A DNA stretch of 64,000 bases from Rhizomys pruinosus (GCA_009823505.1 VZQC01000327.1:292080-356079), one strand, 5' to 3'; positions 22,503 through 35,025 are shown, counted from the stretch's first letter. Translations and numbers: made by a program. Notes: generated by a model not told the origin, from the sequence alone.

Positions 22503-23046
22503 CCAGCTATATGTCCATGACTTTACTATCTAAGAATCTCCATTAACAATATGAAGTCCCCAAGCTAATGACTGTTTATAAGTAAAGTTTTATTGGCACA
22601 CAGCACAGCTATGCTTATTCCTTTACATATTATCAATGGCTGTTTTATCCTACATCCCCAGAGTAGTTACAATAGAATCCATGTGACTCACCAGCCTAAA
22701 ATACTTACTATCTAACCCTTTAGAAAAAAAGTTTACTGACGCCTGATTATCAAGTTTCCTTTCAAGTTCAAAATCTTTGTTCTGGATTTGGCTATATGGG
22801 CCATTTTTTTCCTCCAATTCTTATGAGAAAAATTCAACTTGAAGAGGGAAAATATCACCGCATTATACGTTACTGGTTGTCAGCTACCTGTACCTGGGGA
22901 TTTTGTTACCATTTCTGTGGCTATAAACAGATGCTAAAGCTCAGTGTCACATCCACAGGTGAACTGTGTGCACAGCCTTACCTGTGATATTTTCCTGAAA
23001 TCCTGGCTGTAGGAGCGATCCCTAGGTGGATAAGAATAATGGACAG
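22503..23046. other. No feature recognised
   Basis: AT-rich, no repeat or exon signature that I can support. Confidence 0.4.
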
Positions 23047-23285
23047 AGGGCTGGAGAGATGGCCTAGCGGTTAAGAGCACCGACTGCTCTTGTAGAGGAC
23101 CCGGGTTCGATACCCAGCACCCACATGGCGGCTGAAAACCGTCTTTAACTCCAGTTCCAGGGGAATCTGTCACCCTCTTCTGACCTCCGCAGCATTGCAC
23201 GACACGGGTGCACAGACTTACATGCAGTCAGTACACTCATACTCATAAAATATAAATAAAATTTAAAAAAATTAAAAGAAAAAGA
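23047..23285 (+). repeat. B2 SINE, unduplicated subtype
   Basis: Sense copy with intact A and B boxes and AATAAAATTT tail. Confidence 0.93.
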
Positions 23286-23667
23286 CTAGTGGACAGAACT
23301 CCAAATGCCAGAGTTTAAAACCTTCTGCTCATAGGCTGTGCACGCCGCTTTTCACTTTGGCTGACCTAGTGTTAATGGCAGGGATGGATTAATCCTTTTA
23401 CAAGGGGAACTGAGTGGTTGGAACAGCTGCAGCATCTTCCACAGTCTGCTTAAAGGTTGCTAGTGGGAAGAGATTAGAAATTCTTGGCAAAAACTTGATG
23501 TTAGAATTCCTTGTGTATTATTTTATATGAACTCCCTGGAACTAATAAGTAACTTGAAATAGGCCCAGGGGGGCTTTTGGAATATATTCCAGTTTTCTTA
23601 ACATGCTTATTTAATGCACAGTTTAAGTATACAATATGCTTTTTAAAAGTTTAAAATGACAATATGA

Positions 23668-23903
23668 GGGGCTGGAGAGATGGCTCAGCGGTTAAGAGCA
23701 CCAACTGCTCTTGCAGAGGACCCAGGTTCCATCCCCAGCACCCACATGGCGGCTAAGAACTGTCTTTAACTCCAGTTCCATGGGAATCCGACACCCTCTT
23801 CTGGCCTCCGCGGCATTGCATGACACTGGTGCATCAACCTACATGCAGGCAGTACACTCATACACATAAAAAATAATAAATTACAAAAAATTAAAAAACT
23901 TTA
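23668..23903 (+). repeat. B2 SINE, unduplicated subtype
   Basis: Sense copy followed by an AAAAATT-rich tail. Confidence 0.93.
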
Positions 23904-24114
23904 AAAAAAATTTTTTTAATGACAATATGAAGGATTAGACCCAGGTCCATTTTAAAACTAGTTGCTTACTGGACTGGGCCTCTTCAGATGGGTAAACTGG
24001 GGCTACAAGGAAAACTTGTCTCCAAAACAACCCCAACAACAACAAAAAAGCAAGCTTAATTTTAAAAAGATAAGCAGTGTTTACATTTCAGCATTTAAAA
24101 AAGAGGCATGGCAG

Positions 24115-24362
24115 GGCTGGAGAGATTGCTTAGCGGTTAAGAGCGCCGACCGCTCTTACAGAGGACCCGGGTTCGATCCCCAGCACCCACATGGCGGCTG
24201 AGAACCCTCTGAAACTCCAATTCCAGGAGAACTCCAGTTCCAAGGGAATCCGAGACCCTCTTCTGACCTCCGCGGCATTGCACGACACGGGTGCACAAAC
24301 TTGCATGCAGACAGTACATTCATACACATACAGAAATAAATAAAAATTAAAAAAAAAAAAAG
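24115..24362 (+). repeat. B2 SINE, duplicated subtype
   Basis: Flanked by AAAAGAGGCATGGCAG on both sides (about 24099-24114 and 24358-24373), an exact target duplication. Confidence 0.95.
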
Positions 24363-24801
24363 AGGCATGGCAGACCAGCGAAATTCTTAGGCATGAAGAG
24401 TGAGTTTAGCGAGTGACAGTGAGGGACGCTGTACGCCATGGAGGCTTTGAGCCCAGGCATTTCTATAGTGTTTTGATTCTCTTCCAAAAACCAGAATTCA
24501 GGAAAACGAGGGTTCTTTTTTGTTTGTTTTTATTTGTTTGGGGTTTTTTGTTTGTTTGTTTAAATGTTACTTGACTTTCTTCTTCTTACAGAAGTACAGT
24601 GACCATGGCTTTAGAACACGCTGTTCTGTGATCAATTACACGGGTTCTGTGGTTATAGGGATTCTTGAATATCTTTGAAAATGATAGGGAACATGTGCAT
24701 GAACGGTTTCTTTTGCTGTTTGGATGATATGGAGATGGTCTACAATTCAAACAGATTTTTCTGAATTCATTCTCACTGAGGTAAAAAAAAGAATAGTTTG
24801 G

Positions 24802-25036
24802 CAAGGTTTTGTTCTATTCATAGGTTTTGTTTCATCCATAGGTCTACAGAAAATTACATGGTTCAAGGTTTTGTTCCATCCATAGGTCTACAGATAATAC
24901 GTCGTTCAAAGTTTTGTTCCATGCATAGGTCTACAGATAATACATGGTTCAAGGTTTTGTTTCATCCATAGGCCCTACAGATAATACATGGTTCAAGGTT
25001 TTGTTCCATCTATAGGTCTACAGATAATACATGGTT
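24802..25036 (+). repeat. 43-bp minisatellite, about five copies
   Basis: Tandem copies of a 43-bp unit containing TTTTGTTCCATCCATAGGTC and ACAGATAATACATGGTTCAA. Inner copies differ by only a few bases; the first copy is shortened. No known repeat is evident within the unit. Confidence 0.92.
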
Positions 25037-25038
25037 TA

Positions 25039-25134
25039 CCCTTTATTGTATCCCGGATGGCCTCAAACTCACAGAGATCCATGTGCCTCTCTTTCTCAAG
25101 TGTGGGATCAGAGCCGTGGGCCACCAGGCCTGGC
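25039..25134 (-). repeat. B1 fragment
   Basis: Diverged antisense B1 immediately after the minisatellite. Confidence 0.75.
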
Positions 25135-25601
25135 TTCATCTTCAAAGTCAGTATCTTTGCGTTTCTCTTTCTCTTCTGGCACCACATCTTGTATGTAGTC
25201 TCATTAGCCTCTCTCACTGATTCTCCTGCCTTAATCTTGTCAGTTAAGCCCTATAATTACATTGGGCTACCCACATAATCCAGGATCATTTTTCCATTTT
25301 GTGATACTTAATCTTATGTGGAAACCCCTTTCACTATGTGTGGAAATATATTTACGGGTTTGGACAGCCACAAGAAGTATTACTCAGCCTGTCACCTACT
25401 TTGATAGCCCAAGAAATCTGTTCCTTCTCCAGCCTTCCTCACCTCATTTAACAGCACACTCACTGCCAGACCACTAGCCAGTGAGTGTAGTTGTTCTTAA
25501 TTTTCTCTTTTCTCTTTACCTTTCGCACCTTCCTGTCTCAGTCATTACACCACTCTCATCACCCACATCCAAATCATGTCTAAATCTGATCAAGAAGTAA
25601 T

Positions 25602-25776
25602 CTTTTTTTTTTTGCTATTGTTTTTTTTTTTTTTGTCTTTTTGAGACAGGGTCTCCCTGTAGTCCCAGCTGTTCTGGAACTCACTCTGTAGACCTGGCTG
25701 GCCTTAAACTCACAAAGATCCACCTGCCTCTGCCTCCCAACTGCTAGGATTAAAGGCGTGCGCCACCACGCCCGGC
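25602..25776 (-). repeat. B1 SINE
   Basis: Antisense with interrupted T-run. ATCAGGAAGTAATCTT after it resembles ATCAAGAAGTAATCTT before it, a target duplication. Confidence 0.93.
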
Positions 25777-26103
25777 AGTGATCAGGAAGTAATCTTGTGG
25801 TTACTGCTCAGCTATATCTGGATGTACCCTTCTCTCTATCTTCCACTGAACACAGAATGAATGTCTTCAGGATTCTGGAGCCTTAGGCTCTCACCCTGCC
25901 CTTTCCTTTCACTCTTGGGTATTCAGAGTTAATTATAGTACAAGGCTGTGTGGGCTAAGTGTCACTGGTACCATATTCGGTGCCATAGGACTAGATCTCA
26001 GGCACTTCCCTGCAGCCACATGGGAGATAGAAGTGAAGAAGACACATGATAGAAGACACTGGTGAGAATTTGGGTTGGATAATTAGTTTAAAGGCAAGTA
26101 GAG

Positions 26104-26575
26104 GAACTGGAGAGATGGCCTAGCAGTTAAGAGCGCTGCCTGCTCTTACAGAGGACCCGGGTTCGATTCCCCAGCACCCACATGATGGCTAAGAACCGTC
26201 TTTGACTCCAGTTCCAGGGGAATCTGAGACCCTCTTCTGACCTCCATGGCACTGTATGACATGAGTGCACAAACCTGCAAGCGGACAGTAGTACATTCAT
26301 ACACATAAAAAAATGTAAGTAAAAAAAAATAAAATAAAGGCAATTAGAGGGAGCTGGAGAGATGGCTCAGCGGTTGAGAGCATCGACTGCTCTTGCAGAG
26401 GACCTGGGTTCGATTCCCAGCACCCACATGGTGGCTAAGAACCATCTTTAACTCCAGTTCCAGGGGAATCCGACGCCCTCTTCTGACCTCTGTGGCACTG
26501 CACGACATGGGTGCACCAACCTACATGCAGACAGTACACTCATACACATTAAAAAATAATAAATAAAAAATTGAA
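26104..26575 (+). repeat. Two B2 SINEs in tandem
   Basis: Sense copies at 26104-26340 and 26350-26575, both unduplicated subtype. Confidence 0.92.
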
Positions 26576-26717
26576 GGCAATTAGAATTTCCATGAAAGAT
26601 TTCAATGTTTTTTTTTCTTCTTCTAATTGAATATTTTCTCTCAATTGATGGAGACAGAGAGTAAAATTAATCTCTAATTATCTAAATGACTTTTTCTTCT
26701 CCCCTTCCTGGACTGTA

Positions 26718-26935
26718 TTTTTTTTTTCTAATTTTTAAATTTTATTTAATTTTTATATGTATGAGTGTTATGCCTGCATGTCATGCAATGCCCAAAGAGA
26801 ACAGAAGAGGGTGTTGGATGCCCTGGAAATGGAGTTACAGGTGGTTGTTAGCTGCCATGTGGGTGCTAGATTCGAACCTGGGTCTTCTGCAAGAGCAGCC
26901 AGTGCTCTTAACCATTGAGCCAGCTCTCCTGCCCC
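26718..26935 (-). repeat. B2 SINE, old
   Basis: Antisense and diverged, with a deletion in the mid body. Confidence 0.85.
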
Positions 26936-26961
26936 TGGTAGGTGCTTTAAAAAGTTCTCAG

Positions 26962-27172
26962 GAGGCTGGGGAGATGATGTAGCACTGGTTGTAGCACTGG
27001 CTTTTTTCCCACAAGACATAGGTACAGTTTCTGGCACTCCCCGCATGGCAGCTAACAACCATCTATAACTCCAGTTGCAAGAGATCTAACACCTTCTCTG
27101 GCCTGCACAGGCACTGCATGACACAGATGCACTTCCATGCAGGCAAAACACTCATGCACATACATAAATAAA
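26962..27172 (+). repeat. B2 SINE, old
   Basis: Sense; the B-box region is poorly conserved. Confidence 0.8.
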
Positions 27173-27182
27173 GCCAGGCAGC

Positions 27183-27321
27183 CAGGCATGGTGGCACACA
27201 CTTTTAATCCCAGCACTTGCGAGACAGAGGCAGGCAGATCTCTGTGAGTTTAAGGCCAGCCTGGTCTACATAGTGAAGTCCAGGCTAGCTGGGACTAAAG
27301 GGAGACCCTGTCTCAAAAAGA

Positions 27322-27352
<31 letters not shown>
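27183..27352 (+). repeat. B1 SINE
   Basis: Sense, with a ~30-A tail, directly after the preceding B2 tail. Confidence 0.93.
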
Positions 27353-27354
<2 letters not shown>

Positions 27355-28969
27355 CATAAATAAAGTATAAATAAATGAATAAAGAACTCAGCTGATTTCT
27401 GTCATATAAACTTTTGTTTGATTCAATGGGGAGAATGTGACAGAATGTCAATGAGATGAAGCACCGGACAGATGGAATGCCACTGTTAAAATAGTACCAA
27501 CGTGGCCTTCCAGTTTGTTGTTCTGAATCCTTTTTCTATGATGTCTCCACACTTGGGAGGATGACTGTGTGGCTTAATGATATAAAGGGAAAGAAATTTG
27601 TTACTTCTCGAAATATTTGTTTCAAAGAGAAAAATCTGGTTATCTCTAAATGTATATGCATTCTTTCAATCTTAGGGAAAAAATTGTTTACTGGATTTCA
27701 GCAGCTCTTATTTGTTAAAATCCCACCTTTAATTAAAATTTCTCAAGACATATGAAAATGAAAGGTGGAGCATATGAAAATGAAATACTCCAGGAAATAT
27801 CACATTCTGCAAATTAAAATTGATTTTTAAGTCGGACGTGCTGGCTGTGTGGAGCCCCTCAAAGCAGAGAATAAAGATGTCGCTGTGTACTTCCTCTTAC
27901 TCAGTCAATTGTGATGACACTAAATCAGTTGCCAGTAACTACTTGACGTTTTGGTTTTGTGAATGTCTGTTGATTTTATTCCCCCTCTAGTAATTTATTA
28001 ACAGGTTCTATACCCCACATTTTGGGTGATACTTTCCATTTTGTGTTTTAGCAATTGAAACCGAAAATTGTATAATTGCTTTGATTCTTGTTTTGAACTA
28101 GAATCGCAAGTATTGTTTAGCTCTTTGGAGAGCCCTAAATATATCACAGACAAGTCGATGTTTGTTTAAGTTAAGCAGAAGATAAACTTCCCTATTCATT
28201 TTTAGAAAACAGCTTTAATGAGATCTAACTCACATGACATACATACACCTACAATACAAGTGTACATACATGCAATTCTGCCATTCCCTATTTATTTTTC
28301 TCTCCTACTGCTAGTGCTAGGACCAAGGACTTTGCTCATACTGAGCCACACCCCAAGTGCTAATTTTACAACCATTCCCCATGGTGCTTTTAATGTATTT
28401 TGTAAGTATTCTCTGCTTCCTTTTCTAAGCAGTGGACAGAAATAAGTACATTGAGATATACAAAAGAAGGGTATTCTAGGCCCAAGAGCAGACACAATAA
28501 GGCTACAAGGTGGAAATGGGCTGAGGAATGAGAAACTGCCCTGGATTAGAAAGGGAAAATATCAAATAGGAAGGTAGGTGTCTTAATGGCGAATTTTAAC
28601 ACAGATCATAAGAAGCAGGCTTGTGGCCTTGTCAGATGACTGCGGTAAATGGGCTCTTACTGTAAGGACTGCACAGGAGGAACAGGAGAGGATGAAACAG
28701 CCTCAGGAAAAGTCCCTGAAGATCGGGACCCAGCAGTCCACTGCTGTTCTGCTCAGTTCCACGTGGACACCTCGTGTCGGAGTCCTTCTCACTGCTGCTT
28801 CTTGGGTTTCTGGCTGTCCTCTCCACCATCCTGTTCGCCTCCTGTTCTCTCCACGCTCCCCTGGGCAGAGCTGTGGGAGTCTGTCCTCCGCACTGTTCTC
28901 CTTTCCTGCTCTTGGCTCTCCAGTGGCTTCTCTCTGAGAATAAAGCCCCTCCTTCCCGAGGCAGCTCTG
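27353..28969. other. No gene recognised
   Basis: AT-rich to about 28560, then a GC-richer stretch (28620-28960) with overlapping frames on both strands. No splice sites, domain or CpG island, so I do not call a gene. A weak ID-like patch is at 28305-28362. Confidence 0.4.
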
Positions 28970-29230
28970 TGGGACCTGTCTTCTTTCTGAGAGTGCTCCA
29001 GCCACACTGGCCTCTGTCCTTCCCAGCATACCCACAGCATGCTCTCACGTGGGCAATTCTCCCAGCCTGGAGTGCGCTGTCTCTGCATTCTCCATTCAAG
29101 CCCCTCATCACCTCCTCAGAGATGCTTCCCTTGAATGCCCTGTCTGTCTACGTGGAATCGTCCATCCTGTTATCCTGCCACTCTAGTCTATCTCTTTGGT
29201 TTCATTTTTATGTGTCAGACTTTCTTGTAC
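28970..29230 (+). repeat. L2 LINE 3' fragment
   Basis: Contains TGCTCCAGCCACACTGGCC, CCCAGCCTGGAGTGC and CACCTCCTCAGAGATGCTTC in the order of the mammal-wide L2 3' end. It explains the overlapping frames that cross here. Confidence 0.7.
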
Positions 29231-30890
29231 GTGGCATTACAGTTCATGTGCCCAGTTCTTCCTGTTTTTTACATAAGAAAGTATGTAACTTATTTTGGAT
29301 TTTATAGGAGCCTACAGTTAAGAGACTTAGGGACATTGGAATTTTATTAAAGTGTTGAAAATTTTAAGATAGTGGGACTATTAAAAGTCAGATGGTTTTA
29401 CCAGTTTTATAAGAGATTACCTCTATAATAGTTGTCTCCAATTTACAGTTGGAGAGCGACCTCATCATCGTCATATTTCTTCTTGTTCTGGGGGGGAGGC
29501 AAGAAAGTCTCTTCACATTAAGAACCTGGCACTAGAAGGGCAAGTTACAAGGACTTCCCACAATGTACACATTCAGGGGCACAGAGGGGCCCAATGTCCA
29601 GCCAAATCTGAGGCATCCTCCTGTTCTTAGTTCAGACGGGTAACCTCCCAGTGGCACCACCTGGAATCCTACTCAATGCAAAGCTGTATCTCTCTCCCCA
29701 GCATCAAAGCTGGTGACATCGTCCTATTGGAACACACAAACCCTTCCCATGTTAGTTTCAAGATTTGAACTGCAAGGTTTTTGTACGAGAAGGTTTCATG
29801 TCTATCTGGTACCCCCCTTTTTTTTAATCCATGATCTCCAGAAGACAGTTGTAAGGCTTCTTAATTGACTAATAACATAAGAAGTGAAGATTATTCCTCT
29901 GTTCAGAACCAAATATAATACTATAAGTCCTTAAATATGCACTTAAGCAAAATATATCAATACAGGAGCTCTGACATCAGAATGGATTTTCTACCAGGGG
30001 GATGTTGGCCAGGGGATTCAAGGCCCCCAAAAGGTAAGGCGTCCTTGCCTCTAAACTGGGATATCCTGAAAGAAGAGAGGCGAGTAGCAAGGCCCTGCTG
30101 CTGAGACCTGACGTTAACATGGGAAAGATTTGAGACACACATGCAAGTGTACAGATGCCTCTGGAACACCAGAGAGTGTTACCAAAGGCCACTAAACCAA
30201 ACCAATAAAGCAAATCCGGATTCTTGATTCAAGCAAGACTCACCGTACAACCAGCTACACCTCACCTGCCTGGAAATACTGTAAGCAGAGGCACATATGC
30301 CTGTATATCGAATCCAATCTAATTGGTGTATTGGCTCTCTCCTTGGAGGAATAACCCATGGCTGATGCCACAAGCTTACATCCTCTAAGGTGTAGGAGAT
30401 GTCATAACACACAGTAAGACCCTGTCATATTTAAGCGAAAAATGTAACTCATGGATCAAATATTATCTAAACATATGTGTTATACAAAGTAACCTACCAT
30501 AACTATTAATGCTGTTTAAATACCTATATATCTAATTGCTTGTGCTTCATTAGTAGGATCAGAAGGTATTCTGGACAAACTATCAGCCATGAAAGGAAAG
30601 CAGCCAGATTGACCACAAGTCCAAGACAACAGCTCCAGAGAGAGTGGACTGTTTCTGCTTCTTCACCACCTGTCCCTTTCCTAAGCCCAGGGAATAATCT
30701 GCGGAGCGATGGTAGAATGTAAGGCTGCGATTGGGGTGAATGGTGAAACTCAGCATGAAGTCTGGACGACCATTATTCAACTTGATTGAACATACAACCC
30801 CTGACCCCCGCTGGAAGGTGGGGCTGATTGGGGTTTGGCACAACAGCCTGCAAATTGTTTACATGAAGGATGGCTGTACTCATGGATATC
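29231..30890. other. Unassigned sequence
   Basis: No SINE for over 1.6 kb, unusual for this window. I see no exon, LTR pair or L1 signature. It could be old repeat or conserved noncoding DNA. Confidence 0.4.
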
Positions 30891-30961
30891 ACTTATAGCG
30901 AAAAAATGGAAAAAAAACTGAGAGAATATGCAGGACAGTTATGGCAGAATCGATGATCTGG

Positions 30962-31210
30962 TTGGGGGGGGGGGGGTGGGGGGAAGGGAAAGGGAAGAAT
31001 GGAAGAAAAAAAAAAAAAAAAAAAAAAAAGCATAAAAAAAAAAAAAAAAGTCAGTGTGCAAGGCGTGGTGGCACATGCTTTAATCCTAAGCACTGGGAGG
31101 CAGAGTCCAGGTGATCTTTGTGGTTCAACGGTCGTGATCAACAGTGAGCTCCAGGGCGTCGGAACTAAGGGAACTCTGTTCAATGAAAGACAAAAAGGAA
31201 GAAAAAAAAT
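30962..31210 (+). repeat. G-run, A-runs and an irregular B1
   Basis: A poly-G tract and two poly-A tracts precede a sense B1 (31056-31200) with many one- and two-base gaps. See the finding on local sequence quality. Confidence 0.7.
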
Positions 31211-31324
31211 GTCGTCATTGTGTTTTCTATTATAGTATTAACATGAGATCTTGGGGATAAACGGGAAAGGAAAGGCTGTGGTTTCACAGTGATATGCTTG
31301 TGTTTCCATTTGACAAGAGGTCAG

Positions 31325-31686
31325 TTGTGCTGGTTAGTTTTTGTCAACTTGACACAAGCTAGTCATCTGAGAAGAGGGAACTGCAACAGAGGAATTTGCC
31401 TGTGGCCATGTCTGTAAGGCATTTTCATAATCAATAATTGATGTAGGAGGTCCCTAGCCCACTGTGGGTGGTCTCGTCCCTGGGCAGCTGGGCCTGGGCT
31501 GTTTAAGAGGGGTAGCTGCGTAGGTCAAATGGAACAGCCAGTAAGCAGGCTTGAGTTCCTGCCTCCAGGTACCTGCTTGAGCTCCTGCCCTGACTTCCTG
31601 CAACGATGGACTGTGATGTGGAAGTATAAACCAAATAAACTTTCGGTCACAGTGTTTATCACAGCAAGAGAAAGCAAACTAGAACA
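31325..31686 (+). repeat. ORR1-type MaLR LTR
   Basis: TGTGCTGGTTAGTTTTTGTC start, AACCAAATAAAC signal and AAACTAGAACA end. Confidence 0.82.
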
Positions 31687-32240
31687 GAAGTTGATGTTGC
31701 TCTCTCTCATTGGGCTGTAAACTCCTTAAAGGCAGGCTTAGTATATTACATGTACTGCTGTTTCCTTGGCACCTAGAATACTGAATGTGTGTGCACATAC
31801 TGCAAGCAGACATCCCAGGGGAAGAATCTTCTGTGCCATCCAGGACTAAGTGTGTCTTTAGACAAGACCCCCTGGCTGTCCAGTCAGGTTCCCGGGCCTG
31901 CTTCGTCCCACCAGATGACGTGGGGCTCTTCTTTGATGAGGCCCTCTGCTTGGACACTGTACCTTCCAGAGTTTTATGTTTCATTTCCTGGTTTGTGAGA
32001 AAATTTTTGCCACATCCTACTCTGTGGGACAGTTGCTTCCCATTTTGAGGTGAGCTTTAAAGGAATGAAAGGAAAAGGCATTTTGTTGGTCTTGACTAAA
32101 ATATTTTATGTCCTTTTTGCCAGGTGACCCTGGCTCACACCCCCAGTTTCTCTACTGTGGCTCCCCGTCCTTGGTTACAGTGCATTTTCCCTTCTTGCCC
32201 CTCCTTTCTTTCTCTAGCTATGTCATTCTGGAGCCTGATT

Positions 32241-32395
32241 TTTTTTTTTTTTGGTCTTTTCGAGACAGGGTCTCCCTGTAGTCCCAGCTGTCCTGGAACT
32301 CACTCTGTAGACCAGGCTGGCCTTGAACTCACAAAGATCTGCCTGCCTCTGCCTCCCGAATGCTAGGATTAAAGGTGTGCACCACCACGCCCGGC
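32241..32395 (-). repeat. B1 SINE
   Basis: Flanked by perfect 13-bp CTGGAGCCTGATT (32228-32240, 32396-32408). Confidence 0.95.
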
Positions 32396-32570
32396 CTGGA
32401 GCCTGATTAATGTACGTTCTTGTCTCTAAAAACTTTCAGCTCATCTGTAACCTTTTCTCTATTTTGTTTCTTCCGGGTGGACAAGGAGCCAAGAACTATC
32501 CCGGAGCCTTCTTTCCTCCCTGCATCCTTTTAATGAATATCTAGAAACCCAAGTATAAGAATTATATTGG

Positions 32571-32810
32571 GGGCTGGAGAGATAGTCTAGTGGTTAAGAG
32601 CACTGACTGCTCTTGCAGAGGACCCGGGTTCGATCCCCAGCACCCACATGGCGGCTAAGAACCATCTGTAACTCCAATTCCAGGAGAACTCCAGTTCCAG
32701 GGGAATCCGAGACCCTCTTCTGACCTCCGCGGCATTGCACGACATGGGTACACAAACCTACATGCAGACAGTACATTCATACACATATGAAAATAAATAA
32801 AATTAAAAAA
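32571..32810 (+). repeat. B2 SINE, duplicated subtype
   Basis: Target duplication AAGAATTATATTGG / AAGAATTATGTTGG (32557-32570, 32811-32824). Confidence 0.94.
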
Positions 32811-32969
32811 AAGAATTATGTTGGATTCTGGGCTGTCTCAGTAAACAAAATACTCAAGTTCTCATAGTATATTTGGGGAGACAATTAGGTGGGCATTTTT
32901 CATTCTTTCATTTATTTAAATATTTAATGAGATTAGGATGCAGTGATAGATGAAAACAAAATTAATTCT

Positions 32970-33155
32970 CCTCTTCCTTCTTCTCCTCCTCCTTCTCCTC
33001 CTCCTCCTTCTTTGAGACAGGGTCTTCCTGTAACCCCAGCTGGCCTGGAATGTTCTATGTAGACCAAGCTGACCTTGATCTCACAGAGATCTACCTGCCT
33101 CTGCCTCCTGAGTACTGGAATTAAAGAGGGGTGTGTACCACCATGCCTAACTTTT
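32970..33155 (-). repeat. TCC-rich tract and B1 SINE
   Basis: Pyrimidine microsatellite (32970-33012) replaces the tail of an antisense B1 (33013-33155). Confidence 0.85.
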
Positions 33156-33177
33156 TGTTTGTTTAAAAATTATTCTT

Positions 33178-33392
33178 GGGGCTGGAGATCAGTCACTGCT
33201 CTTGCAGAGGACTCAAGTTCATTTCCCAGCACTCACATGACAGCTAACAACCCTCTGTAACTCTAGTTCCAGGGGATCTGAAGCCCTTTTCTGACCTCCA
33301 CAGGCATTGCATAACACAGGTCCACCTACCTAAATGCAAGCAATACACTCATATACATAAACTAAAAACAATAAATAAATTAAAAAATTGTT
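33178..33392 (+). repeat. B2 SINE, internally deleted
   Basis: About 20 bases of the head between GGGGCTGGAGA and CACTGCTCTTGC are missing. Confidence 0.85.
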
Positions 33393-33834
33393 ATTGTGGA
33401 CCTTACATTTTGGTAAGAGAAAATACATTAAGTAGACAACTACATAAAGAAACCTTGAGTTATAGCTATGTCAAGTTCTGTGAAGGAGGGCTCAGTAGTG
33501 CTCAACAGAAAGTATGTTTTGAAAATTTGTTCTGGTCAGGAGAGCCAGCAACATCTCTGTGAGGAAGTAAAGGCTAGATTGAGATTGGAAGACACAAGAA
33601 CCAGCCAAGCAAGGCAGCGGGGAGAGAGACTAGAAGATGCAGAGAGGGTGCCTGGAGCATCCAGGAAGTTTAAGTATAGCCGATAAGGGAGAGGGACAAC
33701 AAACAAGGCGGAAAAAGAGGCTAGGGGCAGATTTGAGAGCTCTTACATTAAGGACTTGGCTTCTTATTACCTGAACAATAGGATACTTTCAAAGTGCTGT
33801 GAGCAGGAGAAAGGGAAGGAAGGAATAAAACCTA
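33393..33834. other. Unassigned sequence
   Basis: Purine-rich stretch with a 72-codon plus frame (33468-33686). It looks like an old interspersed repeat; no family assigned. Confidence 0.4.
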
Positions 33835-33839
33835 TTTGT

Positions 33840-34012
33840 ATTTTTTTTTTATGTTTTTGTGCTCTTTTTGAGACAGGTCTCAAAAGGTCTCCCTGTAGCT
33901 CTGGCTGTCCTGGAACTCACTCTGTAGACCAGGCTGGCCTCGAACTCACAGAGATCCGAGTGCCTCTGCCTCCCAAGTGCTAGGATTAAAGGCGTGCGCC
34001 ACCACGCCCAGC
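33840..34012 (-). repeat. B1 SINE
   Basis: Antisense, with a short repeat of GACAGGTCTC in its tail-proximal part. Confidence 0.9.
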
Positions 34013-34013
34013 A

Positions 34014-34240
34014 TTTATTTCTGTATGTGTATCAATGTACTGTCTGCATGCAAGTCTGTGCACCCGTGTCGTGCAATGCCACGGAGGTCAGAAAAGGGTC
34101 TCGGATTCCCCTGGAACTGGAGTTCTCCTGGAATTGGAGTCTCAGACAGCTCTCGGCAGCCATGTGGGTGCTGGGGATCGAACCCGGGTCCTCTGTAAGA
34201 GCAGTCGGCGCTCTTAACCACTAGGCCATCTCTCTAGGCC
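34014..34240 (-). repeat. B2 SINE, duplicated subtype
   Basis: Antisense. CTATTTGTATTTTT at 34242-34255 matches CCTATTTGTATTTTT at about 33830-33844, so the B2+B1 pair may lie between one target duplication. Confidence 0.93.
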
Positions 34241-34396
34241 CCTATTTGTATTTTTAAGTCAGTCATCTGAATGCTGTAGAGTCAGTGGAGCTGGGTGGAA
34301 GGACAATATGAGAAAGACTTGGAAATACCAGTTAGGAGGCTACAGAGGCAGGTGCGAAGTGAGGCTAAAGGCTTGCAATGTTTATATGTGTGTGTG

Positions 34397-34397
<1 letters not shown>

Positions 34398-34427
<30 letters not shown>

Positions 34428-34609
34428 GTTACATTCATTTATTTGTTTGATGTGGTGTGTCTGTGTCTGTCTATGTGAGTATATGCCACTTGGGTGTAGA
34501 AGTCAGAGGACAATTTTCCCTAGTTAAGCTCTTGTGGGTCCCAGGATGGAACTCACTCCTTCAGGCTTGGAGGCGAGCACTGTTACCTCCCGAACCACCC
34601 TGCTGCCCC
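34398..34609 (-). repeat. (TA)n and B3 SINE
   Basis: TA run (34398-34414), then an antisense B3-like body (about 34440-34609). Confidence 0.7.
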
Positions 34610-34671
34610 ATGCATGGATCTTGAGTTTACAAACCAACCCTTATTGTCCTGGTTTTTCTTTTTCTTTGCCC

Positions 34672-34835
34672 TTCCTTCCTTCCTTCCTTCCTTCCTTCCT
34701 TCCTTCCTTCCTTCCTTCTTCCCTCCCTCCCTCCCTCCCTCCCTCCCTTTCTTCCTCCATGTAGTTCACATTGGCCTCAAACTCCTGCCTCAGCCTCCCA
34801 AGAGCTGGGATTATGAGCATAGGCATGCCTGACTT
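34672..34835 (-). repeat. (CCTT)n/(CCCT)n and B1 fragment
   Basis: About twelve CTTC and eight CCCT units (34672-34749), then about 85 bases of diverged antisense B1. Confidence 0.9.
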
Positions 34836-35025
34836 CCACTTTCACTTCCTATTAAATTATTTGTCCCAAAATTATTTTTTAAAGTTAATTTACTACAAAA
34901 GACACAACTGCAATAAACGAGTTAAAAGAGAAATAAAGGATGAGTAAAAGGGATATGAATGGAATTACACCAGAAAATCAAAGACAAAAATGATAACTTT
35001 AGTCAGTATAAAACTTAGCTCTGGA

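Noticed and set aside
24802..25036. Regular repeat spacing reminiscent of a CRISPR array
   Set aside because: Units are contiguous and similar throughout with no unique spacers, in a mammalian genome; it is a minisatellite.
28623..29307. Overlapping 100-180-codon frames on both strands
   Set aside because: They cross an L2 fragment, lack splice sites and domain features, and both strands are equally open.
34014..34240. Repeated small frames (60-80 codons) with similar proteins at many loci
   Set aside because: They are conceptual translations of B2 SINEs in both orientations.
33840..34240. B1 and B2 pair as another composite SINE
   Set aside because: The B2 here is full length with its own 3' end, unlike the three chimeras, where B2 stops near base 100.
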